The notes: generated from the sequence alone by a model not told the origin. DNA of 64,000 nt from Clostridium scatologenes (GCF_000968375.1 NZ_CP009933.1:1922001-1986000); one strand, 5' to 3'. Counted from the first letter of the stretch, positions 1 to 9,229 are shown. Made by a program: numbers and translations.

Positions 1-1065
1 ATTCCACCTCTTAAGTTCTAATATATACATTTTTTTATTATAAGTTACAACTATATCAAAACGTTTTTCTTCTCCACCTTGAACTTCCTTAAAAGCAAAT
101 CCTGTGCCGTTTATTATAGGACTTATAAATGCTAAGAACAATAATCTGCCATCTGCTTCTAAAAAAGCCTCTCTTTTCTCTGAATACTCATGCTTCATAA
201 ATTTAGAAAATTTCACCAGAATCCTTCTTATATCTAATGTACCATCTTCTTTTATATAGGCACTTTTTTGATTATAATAACCTATGTTAACTGAAGTTTC
301 TATAAGTGAACTCATATAATTGTAAATTCTTTGCTCATATATTCTATTGTTAACTTTTACTTTATTATTTTCATTTTTAAAAATACCGTAAATTATTCCT
401 ATATTTATTACTGGATTGTCAGCTATATAAGTTACTTCATCATTATCTAAAATGATTTTCTTTACTAACTTCTTTAATTCACTATTATTTTCAATATTTT
501 TAATAACACTGTCAAAATTAGTATTACTTTCTCTTAAGATTTCTTTAACAGCTAAATCCATATAATCTTTGTCCCATACTAATCTGTCTTCCTGCATTAT
601 CTTTTCATCTATTATCTTGCATAATTTACTCACTAAAAAAGGATAACCTGAAGTATAATAATAAAGCCTTTCTGAAAAATATTCTTTATCTAATTTCACA
701 CCTTTATTTTCTACATACTCATCCAGCATTGTCACTATTTCCTTTGATGAAAAGCTCATATCCACATCAAAATCCGAGGCTATATTCCAAGGACTGTTAT
801 ATTTCTGCTCTTCATCTGGCCTTATCTTACCTTTTAAAGTCTTTACATCATGCACTCCCGCCAGTATTACACTATGAAATGTGTAATCCTTTCCCATATT
901 CCTAAGTAAATATTTATTTCTAAGCATTCCTAAAAAACTTAAGAATAGTTGATTATTACTACTTTTATCCACTTCATCTATCATTAATATAACTTTTTTA
1001 TTTATGTTTTTTATTAATCGTGTTATAAAGTATGTTTCAATTTCAAAAATACAAAATACTTCAAT
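1..1065 (-). pseudogene. AAA-ATPase-like / PD-(D/E)XK nuclease protein, 5' truncated
   Basis: An open frame on the minus strand runs off the left edge. It translates into a Walker B segment (VILMIDEVDKS), then a helical region, and near the edge a PD-(D/E)XK-type core (KRFDIVV...YILELKRW, with the D and E-x-K residues). This order is typical of clostridial proteins of the AAA-ATPase-like plus PDDEXK_9 type. The frame is closed by a TGA at about 1066, only about 30 codons before Walker B, so the N-terminal part with the Walker A loop is missing. No start codon with a ribosome binding site is visible. The promoter of the next, divergent gene begins at this break. It is therefore probably an inactive remnant; the family call is good, the function of the family is poorly known. 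Confidence 0.7.
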
Positions 1066-1068
1066 TCA

Positions 1069-1077
1069 TGATATAAT
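1069..1077 (+). promoter_or_regulatory. Extended -10 promoter for the C_GCAxxG_C_C gene
   Basis: TGaTATAAT is an extended -10 element about 50 bases before the start codon. No good -35 is seen at the expected distance, which fits an extended -10 promoter. It lies at the truncated 5' end of the broken ATPase gene. Confidence 0.45.
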
Positions 1078-1125
1078 TAGTTAATAATTTAATTTACAAA
1101 CTTAGAAGTGTAAGGAGGGGTTTTC

Positions 1126-1617
1126 ATGGATGTAAAACAAAATAAAGACATTGAAGCTGTTATGACTGAAGCTGAGAGTATTGCTAGAAATTATTTTAGA
1201 CAAGGTTTAAACTGTTCAGAATGTGTTTATCGCAGTATTTTAGACTTATATCAACCAGATTTATCACCAGATACCATTTGCCTTGCTTCTGGATTTGGCG
1301 GCGGCATGGGACATACGCGAAATACCTGCGGAGCTGTAACAGGTGCTGTATTATCATTAGGTTCTATTAAAGGAAGAAAAAATCCTTTTGAAAAAGAAAC
1401 ACCTGCAGAGAGAGCTCAAGAGCTTAAAGATGTTTATGCTCCTTTTGCTAATATGATTAATGAAATTCAAAACTATTATGGAACATTGATTTGCAAAGAA
1501 CTTTCAGCACCACATGGTGATTTTGAAAGCAGAGAAAGGAAAAAAAACTGCCAGCAAATAATTGGATACTGTACTTCCTTAGTAGCAAAGTATGCTGGTG
1601 AAATCAATAAGAAATAA
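1126..1617 (+). CDS. C_GCAxxG_C_C family (redox-type) protein
   Basis: A 163-residue soluble protein with the family signature: an early NCSECV pair of cysteines (residues 30-33), then a glycine-rich GFGGGMG stretch leading into TCGAVTGA, and two further cysteines near the C terminus (NCQQIIGYC). The family is named after these conserved cysteines and is assumed to be redox-active or metal-binding; no reaction is established. The start is supported by AAGGAGGGG 6 bases upstream. It is monocistronic and is followed by a palindromic element that can act as terminator. All signature cysteines are present, so it should be functional. Confidence 0.85.
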   Translation: MDVKQNKDIEAVMTEAESIARNYFRQGLNCSECVYRSILDLYQPDLSPDTICLASGFGGGMGHTRNTCGAVTGAVLSLGSIKGRKNPFEKETPAERAQELKDVYAPFANMINEIQNYYGTLICKELSAPHGDFESRERKKNCQQIIGYCTSLVAKYAGEINKK

Positions 1618-1664
1618 ACTGAATAATCATTTTATTTATAGTTAAATCCTTATTAATGTAATAT

Positions 1665-1738
1665 AAAAAGAGCTGTCACACTAAGAAATTTACATACAAT
1701 ATATTGTATATTTATTCTTAATGCGGCATGCCCTTTTT
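1665..1738. repeat. Palindromic element, copy A (terminator-like)
   Basis: Imperfect inverted repeat whose arms begin AAAAAGAGCTGTCACACTAA and, on the other strand, AAAAAAGGGCATGCCGCATT, with a small inner palindrome TACAATATATTGTA. It lies between the convergent ends of the C_GCAxxG gene and glutamine synthetase, and the outer T-run would allow termination in both directions. Copies with related arms lie at 33596-33667 and 45327-45433. Confidence 0.6.
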
Positions 1739-1798
1739 TATTCGATCGCTATCATTGCTAATATCTCCACGTAAGTCTAAGAATCACTTGATCTTTAA

Positions 1799-3697
1799 TT
1801 AGATATCTAATAAGTTATTCTTATATTCATTATATAAGCTTCTAAGTTCAGCTATCTTATCATCCATTTTAATTTGGAGTTCTGAAACTGTTGCATAATC
1901 ACCAGCATTTATAGCATCTTTTATAGTTGTGAATAAGCTCTTTGTTGAATAGCTATTTTTTAACAAATATTGTCTTAAATTATTAACTTTTTGCCAGTTA
2001 GCTACATCAAGGTCTAAAGCATTATCAACACAATGAAGTTTCTTAAAACCTCTAATTTCATAAGTGTAGTTAGAAATTATTCTTGAATCAATTTCAGTTA
2101 ACCATCTTCTTTCTACACCTATACGGAAACTGTTAAGTATTTCCTCTGTAAATACATTACCAGATTTTAACACATTAACTTTTTCAGGATATTTATCCAA
2201 TGCTAGTACATTTTCATAAACTGTAGCTGGTGCCTTACCAAATAATCTTGATCTTTCTTCATCAGAGTAATCTTCAAATACATCTTCTTCACTTCTATAA
2301 GCTCTATCTTTTTCAAGATATGCAGTTTCTTCTCCAGCAGACTTTGAAAGCTCAGAAAGTAAATCAGCTTCAGTTTTCTTATTTGATATAGCATAATTTA
2401 TACCATCAATTGACGTAACAAACAACGCTGCTACTGCTAAATAAGTGTTTGTAAATGGATTTGGTGCTCTAAGTTCAAACCTTGTTGATATTGGATTGTT
2501 AATATCTCTAATAGCACCTAATAATATAGTTCTATTTCTTGAAGGAACATCAACTGAATGTCCTAAGGATGTAACTATACATATTGGAGCTTCAAATCCA
2601 GGCTTTAATCTTCTTAATGAATCGTTAGTTGCAGATACAATTGGATTTATAACTTCATAATTCTTTAATATGCCCATTAAGGAACCATATCCATATATAC
2701 TTAAGAAATTGTTATCAGTTGAAGCATATAAATTAAATCTTTTGCCGTTCTTTAATTTTAAAGCAATACTTAAGTGAGTGTGTTCTCCACTTCCAGCTAC
2801 TCCATCAATTGGCTTAGCTAAAAATGTAACCTCAAGTCCATGTCTTCTGAAGGTTTCTTTTACTAATGTCCTCACGAAAAGCTCATTATCAGCAGCTTGT
2901 AATGCATCAGCATATTTCCAATCTATTTCAAGTTGCTCCATAACATGAGTAAGGTCACCAGTTTCAGTTAAATGAGCCTTTACACCACCAACCTCTTTAT
3001 GCCCCATTTCAGGATCTAAACCATACATTTCCATTAATAATAAAGTTTCTTCCAAAGCTGATCTTACAACACCTTTAGTTCTAGTCCAATATTGTTCTTG
3101 AAGTACTTGAGATGTAAAAAGTTCTTGAACTTCAGCTTTGTCTTCTGGAGTTTTTACCCAAAATTCAAGTTCAGTAGCAGCTGTAGCTATTACATCAGAT
3201 ACATCATCAAATTTAGCTCCATATGCAGTTAATAGTTCAGGATATTTCTTATATGAATCAAATAATGTGTCTTTAACATAAGTTGTTGCAGCTTTTAAAA
3301 TGTGTCTAGAATCTACAGCCTTACCTTCATGTATTAAGAAACAAGGAATTCTTACCGTTCCTATTGGCTTGCTAGTTTCTTCATCTATAAACTCAAAATT
3401 ATAGTCTATAAACCAGTTAACCTCTGTATCAGCTATCATATCAACTTTAGCGTTATTTAATGTTGCTATTCCTGGAAGAACAACTGATGATCCGTCTGTT
3501 TGAATTGCTCCCTTTATAAAACCAGAAATGTCTTCTAAGAAAACCTTCATAGGAATTCTTTCATCAGTATCATTTCCTGACAAATCTATTCCAATTAGAG
3601 ACACAAACTTTATTTCAGAATGAGAAGTTAAAATATCTCTTAAATCCTCCTCAGAATGCTTTTCTTTTGGTATAACATATATTAGATCTTTAAACAT
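1799..3697 (-). CDS. glnA: Glutamine synthetase, extended clostridial form
   Basis: A 632-residue enzyme that would make glutamine from glutamate, ammonia and ATP in the cytoplasm. The N-terminal beta-Grasp part is at about 1-110. The catalytic domain has the ATP/metal motif GSGEHTHLSI near residue 305, followed by NRTILLGAIRD and RFELRAPNP, which correspond to the ammonia/ADP-binding arginine region. The last 110 residues are an added helical, probably coiled-coil extension that normal 440-residue GSI lacks; a similar long form is common in Clostridium. The start is preceded by GGAGGTACG. The 270-base leader holds an attenuator, so transcription is probably regulated by nitrogen state through antitermination. 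Whether it is the main enzyme or a second copy cannot be seen here. Confidence 0.88.
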   Translation of the reverse strand: MFKDLIYVIPKEKHSEEDLRDILTSHSEIKFVSLIGIDLSGNDTDERIPMKVFLEDISGFIKGAIQTDGSSVVLPGIATLNNAKVDMIADTEVNWFIDYNFEFIDEETSKPIGTVRIPCFLIHEGKAVDSRHILKAATTYVKDTLFDSYKKYPELLTAYGAKFDDVSDVIATAATELEFWVKTPEDKAEVQELFTSQVLQEQYWTRTKGVVRSALEETLLLMEMYGLDPEMGHKEVGGVKAHLTETGDLTHVMEQLEIDWKYADALQAADNELFVRTLVKETFRRHGLEVTFLAKPIDGVAGSGEHTHLSIALKLKNGKRFNLYASTDNNFLSIYGYGSLMGILKNYEVINPIVSATNDSLRRLKPGFEAPICIVTSLGHSVDVPSRNRTILLGAIRDINNPISTRFELRAPNPFTNTYLAVAALFVTSIDGINYAISNKKTEADLLSELSKSAGEETAYLEKDRAYRSEEDVFEDYSDEERSRLFGKAPATVYENVLALDKYPEKVNVLKSGNVFTEEILNSFRIGVERRWLTEIDSRIISNYTYEIRGFKKLHCVDNALDLDVANWQKVNNLRQYLLKNSYSTKSLFTTIKDAINAGDYATVSELQIKMDDKIAELRSLYNEYKNNLLDI

Positions 3698-3804
3698 AAA
3701 TACGTACCTCCTACAGATAATAATAGAGAAATGATTCTACACATAATACTTTTTTAAAAATAGAACTTAAATAATGCTTTTACTTGTTTTATATAATAAA
3801 AAAA

Positions 3805-3861
3805 GATGCCACTAAAAAAGAAAAAATTATAGTTTTTTCTTCCTTAAGACACCGTTGCCTT
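3805..3861 (-). promoter_or_regulatory. Attenuator with ANTAR-like antiterminator hairpin in the glutamine synthetase leader
   Basis: Read on the minus strand, AAGGC-AACGGT-GTCTT (3861-3846) forms a 5-bp hairpin with a hexaloop having A at position 1 and G at position 4, as in targets of ANTAR-domain antiterminators. The 3' part of this hairpin is also the 5' arm of a long terminator: GGTGTC (3853-3848) pairs with GGCATC (3810-3805), and a 14-bp A/T helix with some G-U pairs lies inside, followed by seven Ts. The two structures exclude each other. ANTAR targets normally have two such hairpins; I could not find a convincing first one upstream. Confidence 0.55.
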
Positions 3862-3975
3862 ATCAATCACATATTTTTTTATATTCATATAAATAGTAAA
3901 CATACCTTTAAGAATTATTTTTAATTAATTATTATTAAAAACTCATTTTCTTATTTAATTTATACTATTAAAAAT

Positions 3976-4003
3976 ATAATACCACTTTTTTGATAAATGT
4001 CAA
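3976..4003 (-). promoter_or_regulatory. Sigma-A promoter of glutamine synthetase
   Basis: TTGACA (4003-3998) and TATTAT (3981-3976) with a 16-base spacer, giving a predicted start near 3969 and a leader of about 270 bases before the start codon. Confidence 0.7.
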
Positions 4004-4057
4004 TATTTTTTTATTTAAATTCATCATATTTGCATTTTCTAGTATAATTTTTATTTA

Positions 4058-4093
4058 CGAACACTTGTTCTTTTGTGTAAAATGAGTTATACT
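4058..4093 (+). promoter_or_regulatory. LexA-like box overlapping the promoter of the radical-SAM repair operon
   Basis: CGAACACTTGTTCT (4058-4071) matches the Gram-positive LexA/DinR box CGAAC-N4-GTTCG except for the last base. It overlaps the likely -35 TTGTTC (4066-4071); the -10 TATACT is at 4088-4093 with a 16-base spacer. Repressor binding here would block the promoter, suggesting SOS induction of the two downstream genes. Confidence 0.65.
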
Positions 4094-4127
4094 TAATTCA
4101 TAAAAATGAAAAGATTGGTGATGAAGT

Positions 4128-5474
4128 ATGGAAATAGATGAAAAGTTAAAGATTTTATCTTCTGCTGCTAAATATGATGTATCTTGTTCATCTTCTGGCT
4201 CAAATAGAAGTTCAAAAAAAGGCAATATTGGTTCTGTAGATAGAAGTGGCATATGCCACAGCTTTACTCCAGATGGACGATGTATATCCCTTCTAAAAAT
4301 ACTTTTAACAAATTATTGCATATATGATTGTTCTTATTGTATCAATAGAAGATCTAATGATATTGAGAGAGCTTCTTTTACTGCTGATGAAGTTGTAAAT
4401 TTAACAATGAATTTTTACAGACGTAATTATATAGAAGGATTGTTCTTAAGTTCTTCAATTATAAAAAATGCTAATTTCACTATGGAACTCCTTACAATAG
4501 TTGTTGATAAATTGAGAAATGAACATAACTTTAGAGGTTATATTCATCTAAAAGCAATTCCTGGCGCTGATGAAGAACTTATAAAAAAAGCAGGTTCCCT
4601 TGTGGATAGAATGAGTGTAAATATAGAATTGCCTTCATCAAAATCACTTAAATTATTAGCTCCTGAAAAAAATAAAAATGATATTTTAAAACCTATGGGT
4701 GATATTAAAAATAATATTGTTATAAATAAATATGAACGCAAGAAATACAAAAAATCACCTATATTTGTACCTGGTGGTCAAAGCACTCAGCTTATTGTTG
4801 GCGCCACAAAAGAAAGTGATTTAAATATACTAAATTTAACTGAAAATCTATATAGTAAGTTTGATCTAAGGAGAGTTTACTATTCAGCATATGTTCCTGT
4901 TAACAATAGCAGAAATCTTCCTGAAATTAAGACGCCTCCTACTCTTAGAGAACATAGACTATATCAAGGTGACTGGCTATTAAGGGTTTATGGTTTTAAA
5001 GCAAAGGAATTGCTAAATGAAAAAAATCCTAACTTTGATATTAATCTCGATCCTAAAACAACTTATGCTTTAAATAATATTCACCTATTTCCTGTAGAAA
5101 TAAATAGGGCTCCTTATCATACTCTTATAAGAATACCTGGTATTGGAGTACGTGGTGCATACAAAATCATAAGTGCTCGCAAAATTAGCTCATTAGATTT
5201 TCATGATTTAAAAAAACTTGGCATAGTTATGAAAAGAGCTCAATATTTCATTACCTGCAAAGGTAAATATTATGGATCTGTGGCCTTTGATGATATGCAT
5301 ATTAGAAAAGCTCTTACTCCAAAATTTGATTTAAATTCAATAGATGAAGGTGCTTATCAGCTAAGCTTTTTTGACAATAATATAAGTAATTTAATTGCTC
5401 CTAAAGATATTTCAAATAATAGTAAATTGCTTTTATTAAACGATAAATCCACTTCAATTACTGGTGAATTATAG
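4128..5474 (+). CDS. Radical SAM protein, putative DNA modification/repair family
   Basis: A 448-residue protein. The radical-SAM cluster motif is CIYDCSYC (C-x3-C-x2-C) at about residues 67-74, in a TIM-barrel domain to about residue 300. A helix-hairpin-helix segment (LIRIPGIGVRGAYKI) near residue 345 suggests DNA contact. This matches the family annotated as putative DNA modification/repair radical SAM protein, which is nearly always next to a DUF4130 protein, as here (next gene 11 bases away). The exact reaction is not known. The start has GGTGATG upstream. The LexA-like box in the promoter supports a role in DNA damage. Confidence 0.85.
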   Translation: MEIDEKLKILSSAAKYDVSCSSSGSNRSSKKGNIGSVDRSGICHSFTPDGRCISLLKILLTNYCIYDCSYCINRRSNDIERASFTADEVVNLTMNFYRRNYIEGLFLSSSIIKNANFTMELLTIVVDKLRNEHNFRGYIHLKAIPGADEELIKKAGSLVDRMSVNIELPSSKSLKLLAPEKNKNDILKPMGDIKNNIVINKYERKKYKKSPIFVPGGQSTQLIVGATKESDLNILNLTENLYSKFDLRRVYYSAYVPVNNSRNLPEIKTPPTLREHRLYQGDWLLRVYGFKAKELLNEKNPNFDINLDPKTTYALNNIHLFPVEINRAPYHTLIRIPGIGVRGAYKIISARKISSLDFHDLKKLGIVMKRAQYFITCKGKYYGSVAFDDMHIRKALTPKFDLNSIDEGAYQLSFFDNNISNLIAPKDISNNSKLLLLNDKSTSITGEL

Positions 5475-5485
5475 GAGGTTTTAGT

Positions 5486-6220
5486 ATGAAAGAATACATA
5501 TACGATAACACTTTTGAAGGTTTGCTTACTGCCATTTTTTATGCTTACAGCTGCAAAGAAGATTGTGTTATAACAAAATCAAGTCACTATACCGCCTCAT
5601 TTCTCAATGAGGTTTTAAATATTACCACTGAATATGATAAATTCAATAGAGTCTATAAAAGTATTGTAGAAAAACTTAATACTGAAATTTTAACGAATAT
5701 GTACTACTTATATCTTTGTGGAATTCCAGATCCCAGCTCTATTGCTTTGAAATATCTTAAACTTTGCTATAAATATGGTACAAATATTAACTTAGCTAAA
5801 AATAATGACATTATAATTTTAGTTGACAAATACACTAGAAAAGTTACTCATGAAGCCCACATGTTCACTGGATTTGTAAGATTTAAGGAAGTAGCACCGT
5901 TAAGTTTTTATGCCTCTATAGAACCTGACCATAATATTTTACCTTTAATACTTAATCATTTTACAAAAAGATTTTCCGACCAAAACTTCATAATTCATGA
6001 TTTAAAAAGAAACTTAGCAATAATATATAATAAAGAAAAAGCACTTATAACTGATTTTAAGAGGGAAGACTCTAAAATTTTCTCTTCACCAGATGGTGAA
6101 TTTGAAGCTCTTTGGAAAACTTTTTATAAATCTGTTAATATAAAAGAACGTGAAAATCCTAGACTCCGTACCCGCTATATGCCTAAAAGATATTGGTCTC
6201 ACCTCACAGAATTTAAATAG
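5486..6220 (+). CDS. DUF4130 / probable DNA metabolism protein (radical-SAM partner)
   Basis: A 244-residue protein starting MKEYIYDNTFEGLLTAIFYA, the usual opening of the TIGR03915/DUF4130 family. Its C terminus carries the conserved pattern NPRLRTRYMPKRYW, also family-typical. In many species this domain is fused to a uracil-DNA glycosylase domain; here the protein ends after DUF4130, so the glycosylase part is absent or separate. It follows the radical-SAM gene by 11 bases with GGAGG at a good distance, so the two are one operon. The pair is inferred to act together on damaged or modified bases; the chemistry is unproven. Confidence 0.82.
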   Translation: MKEYIYDNTFEGLLTAIFYAYSCKEDCVITKSSHYTASFLNEVLNITTEYDKFNRVYKSIVEKLNTEILTNMYYLYLCGIPDPSSIALKYLKLCYKYGTNINLAKNNDIIILVDKYTRKVTHEAHMFTGFVRFKEVAPLSFYASIEPDHNILPLILNHFTKRFSDQNFIIHDLKRNLAIIYNKEKALITDFKREDSKIFSSPDGEFEALWKTFYKSVNIKERENPRLRTRYMPKRYWSHLTEFK

Positions 6221-6234
6221 CCGAAAAAGATTTC

Positions 6235-6963
6235 TTATTTAATAAAATTCGAAATCAATTCATATACACCAGGAATTAAAAGTGCTGGCAGCATATTTCC
6301 TACATTAAATTTCTTTCCCAATGCAATATTTATACCAACACATAAAATCAACGCTGATCCTACAAAAGACATATTTTCAATTAATGTATTTCCTAAAAAT
6401 GGACCAATAAAAACAGTAAGAAATGTAATGCTTCCTTCATACATAAAAATTGCAATTGCAGAAAACATAACACCAAGTCCATGAGTGGAAGCAAAAACTA
6501 AAACTATGACAAAATCTAAAATAGATTTCGCAATCAACATTGAGTAATCACCCTTAAGTCCATCTTGTATAGAACCAACTATGGCCATAGCTCCTATACA
6601 GATAATAAGAGATGTATTAACAAATCCTTCTACAAACTGATTGTCCTCTTTTACTCTTACAGCACTTTTAATTTTTTCACCCAAACCATCCAACCATTTC
6701 TCAATATCTAGCATCTGCCCAATAAAGCTCCCTATTACCAATGAAAAAATTAAAAGCATAGTCCCTTTTGTTTCTATTTTTCCATTATGCATAGTAATCA
6801 TCCCTTGCAAAGTTCCAGTAATTCCAATAAAAATTACTGCTACACCACAAGCCTGCATTAAAATATGCTGCATTTTCTGTTTCATACCATTTTTAAAAAA
6901 CAGACCAATACCACTTCCAATAATTACAGCTATAGTATTTATAATTGTACCTAATCCTCTCAC
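6235..6963 (-). CDS. DUF554 membrane protein
   Basis: A 242-residue, very hydrophobic protein with about six or seven membrane segments. It opens with GLGTIINTIAVIIGSGIGL and contains GPFLGNTLIENM and a final LPALLIPGVYEL, as in the DUF554 (YdfK-like) family, whose transport function is unknown. Its gene is convergent with the DUF4130 gene (14 bases apart) and divergent from the LysR gene, so the LysR protein may control it. The length equals that of the family, and nothing is missing. Confidence 0.82.
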   Translation of the reverse strand: MRGLGTIINTIAVIIGSGIGLFFKNGMKQKMQHILMQACGVAVIFIGITGTLQGMITMHNGKIETKGTMLLIFSLVIGSFIGQMLDIEKWLDGLGEKIKSAVRVKEDNQFVEGFVNTSLIICIGAMAIVGSIQDGLKGDYSMLIAKSILDFVIVLVFASTHGLGVMFSAIAIFMYEGSITFLTVFIGPFLGNTLIENMSFVGSALILCVGINIALGKKFNVGNMLPALLIPGVYELISNFIK

Positions 6964-7036
6964 AATATCATTCCCTTTATCTTTTGTTATGTCAAAATTC
7001 TTCTATTAAATCATTACATAATTGCTGACACTAGTG

Positions 7037-7079
7037 TTGACTTTATTTATCTTAGATTATATCATTATTCATATGATAT
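7037..7079 (+). promoter_or_regulatory. Promoter and dyad in the DUF554/LysR intergenic region
   Basis: TTGACT (7037-7042) and TATCAT (7060-7065), spacer 17, face the LysR gene. The dyad ATATCAT...ATGATAT (about 7059-7078) overlaps the -10 and is a candidate site for autoregulation and control of the divergent DUF554 gene. Confidence 0.4.
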
Positions 7080-7133
7080 TAAAATTTAATATATTTAATA
7101 TTATTATTAAATATTATTTATGGATGGTGAATA

Positions 7134-8015
7134 ATGGAATTAAGAGAAATTAATACATTTCTTGTGGCTGCTGAAAAAATGAACTTTTCCAAAGCAGCAA
7201 AACAGCTGGGTTATACTCAGGCAGCCGTCACAATACAAATTAAACAATTGGAAAAGGATTTAGGAGTTCTTTTATTTGATAGAATTGGGAAAAGTGTATA
7301 TCTTACAAATAGTGGAGAAAAATTTCTTACCTATGCTCAAAAAATTTTATTTTATACGGAAGAAGCAAAAGCAGGGCTTAAAAATGAAAAGTTATATTCA
7401 GGGGTTATTCGAATAGGTACTTCTGAATCTATTTTATCTACTTCATTTTCAAGAATAATTAAGGAATTCCATCATATACATCCTAATATGCATATTTGCA
7501 TAAAAACAGGAACAAGGGATTTTATCTTTAATTTAATGATCCATAATGAATTAGATCTAGCTTATAGTATTGATCAAAATATAATTGACCATGAATGGAT
7601 TGGAAAAATCATTCAGAAAGATAAAGTATATTTTGTTGCTTCTACCAAAAACTATTTAACTCAAAAAAAGGAAGTTTCCATTGAGGAAATTTTAGAACAA
7701 GAACTTATTATGACAGAATGTAATTCCGGTTATAGTTATGAACTTTCTCAACAATTAGCTCAAAATGGTCTATACTTTCATCCTTATTTGGAAATTGGTA
7801 ATACAGATCTTATTCGTTCTTTTATAATGGAAAACAGAGGTGTTTCATATCTGCCATTTTTTATTATAGAAAAAGAGATAAAAAACGGCACTATTGCTCC
7901 AATAAGAATTCCAGAATTTGAGGTTAGTGTTTACCGACAATTATTTTGGCATAAAAATAAATATATTACTAAGCCAATGAATGATTTCTTGAAATTAATT
8001 AAAAATATGAAATAA
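7134..8015 (+). CDS. LysR-family transcriptional regulator
   Basis: A 293-residue regulator. The N-terminal winged helix-turn-helix (residues 1-60) reads MELREINTFLVAAEKMNFSK then AAKQLGYTQAAVTIQIKQLE, which is classic LysR. The periplasmic-binding-like effector domain spans about 90-290. It is divergent from the DUF554 membrane gene, the usual arrangement of a LysR regulator and its target. The effector cannot be predicted. The start has GGATGG nearby rather than a strong AGGAGG, suggesting low expression. Confidence 0.88.
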   Translation: MELREINTFLVAAEKMNFSKAAKQLGYTQAAVTIQIKQLEKDLGVLLFDRIGKSVYLTNSGEKFLTYAQKILFYTEEAKAGLKNEKLYSGVIRIGTSESILSTSFSRIIKEFHHIHPNMHICIKTGTRDFIFNLMIHNELDLAYSIDQNIIDHEWIGKIIQKDKVYFVASTKNYLTQKKEVSIEEILEQELIMTECNSGYSYELSQQLAQNGLYFHPYLEIGNTDLIRSFIMENRGVSYLPFFIIEKEIKNGTIAPIRIPEFEVSVYRQLFWHKNKYITKPMNDFLKLIKNMK

Positions 8016-8032
8016 TAACTTTATATAAAAAT

Positions 8033-8070
8033 AAAAAGAGAAGGTTACATTTTAATTTACCTCCTCTTTA
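8033..8070. terminator. Bidirectional terminator
   Basis: AAAGAG-A-AGGT pairs with ACCT-C-CTCTTT, with A/T runs on both sides, between the convergent LysR and UroD-family genes. Confidence 0.6.
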
Positions 8071-8173
8071 AAATTCACATTAGTTATATTACAAATCCTA
8101 GATGAATTGTTATAATATACTTACTGCTACTTACTGATTTCTGACTTTTCTTCTCTTAATTATTCTTGTTAAT

Positions 8174-9229
8174 TTATAATTTTAAAGGATATTTCCCATA
8201 GATTTTTCCAGCTTCCATAAACATTTCAACCTTTTCTATTGGTGTGTCCATTGGAATTTGGCAGCCTGTACTCAAAATGTAACCTTTTTTAGAATCATGT
8301 CCTTTTCTGATACATTCTTTAACTGAGTTGAAAATATCTTCTTTTGTTCCTTCATACATAACATCTACTGGTGGAACATTTCCCGTAATAACCACTCTAT
8401 CTCCCATTATTTCTTTAGCTTCTTCTAAATCTTCATAATTATCAATACTAAAATTAGAAACGCCTGCATTTACAACATCTTCCCAAATATCCTTACTTTT
8501 ACCACAAATATGTATTGCAGGAGAACCTCCTGTTTTTTCTTTTATTCTATCAATGTTTTTCTTAAGAGCAGGTAATGAAAACTCTCTAAATTGTTTTGGA
8601 CTTATAAGACTAGTGGATGAAACTGGATCTGCAAATCCAATAGATACACCTAACTTAGCTACCTCGTCTATATACCTATTATTACATTCTGCTATTATGT
8701 CCATTAAAATGTGAACCTTTTCAGGACACTTAATTATCCATTTTAACAGATTTTCTGTTCCAACTACTGAAGCCGCAACACTAAAAGGCCCTGACATAGC
8801 AGCTCCAACATCTACCTCATCAATAAGTGCATTTTTAGTAAGTTTTATAGCTTCAATTAAAACTGGTAAATTACCATCTTTTACAGGATCAATAATTTTG
8901 AGGGATTCTATTTCCTCTACAGATTTAATTGCTGGCTCTATTAGATAAGATATACCATGATCAGGATATCCTATTTTAGCTCCCATAGCTTCAGCAACTC
9001 CTCTAAGACTAGTTGATATACTTGCACCATCGTGACGAAGCCTTTTAAATAAAGCTATTTCTAAATCAGCCATAAGTTGTGATGAATGATAATAATCACT
9101 AGCTTTAACTCCAATAAAAGGTGTCATGGTAACTCCCATATCAGGAACACATATTATTCTATCAATTTCTTCTCCCTTAGAAAAAGCTTCTACTCTTTCT
9201 TTTGGTGTCATTTCTTCTTTAACCAACAA
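8174..9229 (-). CDS. Uroporphyrinogen decarboxylase-family (MtaA/CmuA-like) protein
   Basis: About 351 residues with the UroD TIM-barrel fold. Motifs typical of the methylcobamide:CoM methyltransferase branch are visible: AMSGPFSVAASVVG, HICGKS (His-x-Cys zinc ligands) near residue 240 and a late cysteine in STGCQIP. The protein may therefore transfer methyl groups from a corrinoid protein rather than decarboxylate porphyrin. No corrinoid protein or other methyltransferase is adjacent, so the substrate is unknown. AAGGAG lies directly against the first TTG at 9235; the in-frame TTG at 9229 has a 6-base spacing and is the better start. It is monocistronic. Confidence 0.78.
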   Translation of the reverse strand: MLVKEEMTPKERVEAFSKGEEIDRIICVPDMGVTMTPFIGVKASDYYHSSQLMADLEIALFKRLRHDGASISTSLRGVAEAMGAKIGYPDHGISYLIEPAIKSVEEIESLKIIDPVKDGNLPVLIEAIKLTKNALIDEVDVGAAMSGPFSVAASVVGTENLLKWIIKCPEKVHILMDIIAECNNRYIDEVAKLGVSIGFADPVSSTSLISPKQFREFSLPALKKNIDRIKEKTGGSPAIHICGKSKDIWEDVVNAGVSNFSIDNYEDLEEAKEIMGDRVVITGNVPPVDVMYEGTKEDIFNSVKECIRKGHDSKKGYILSTGCQIPMDTPIEKVEMFMEAGKIYGKYPLKL

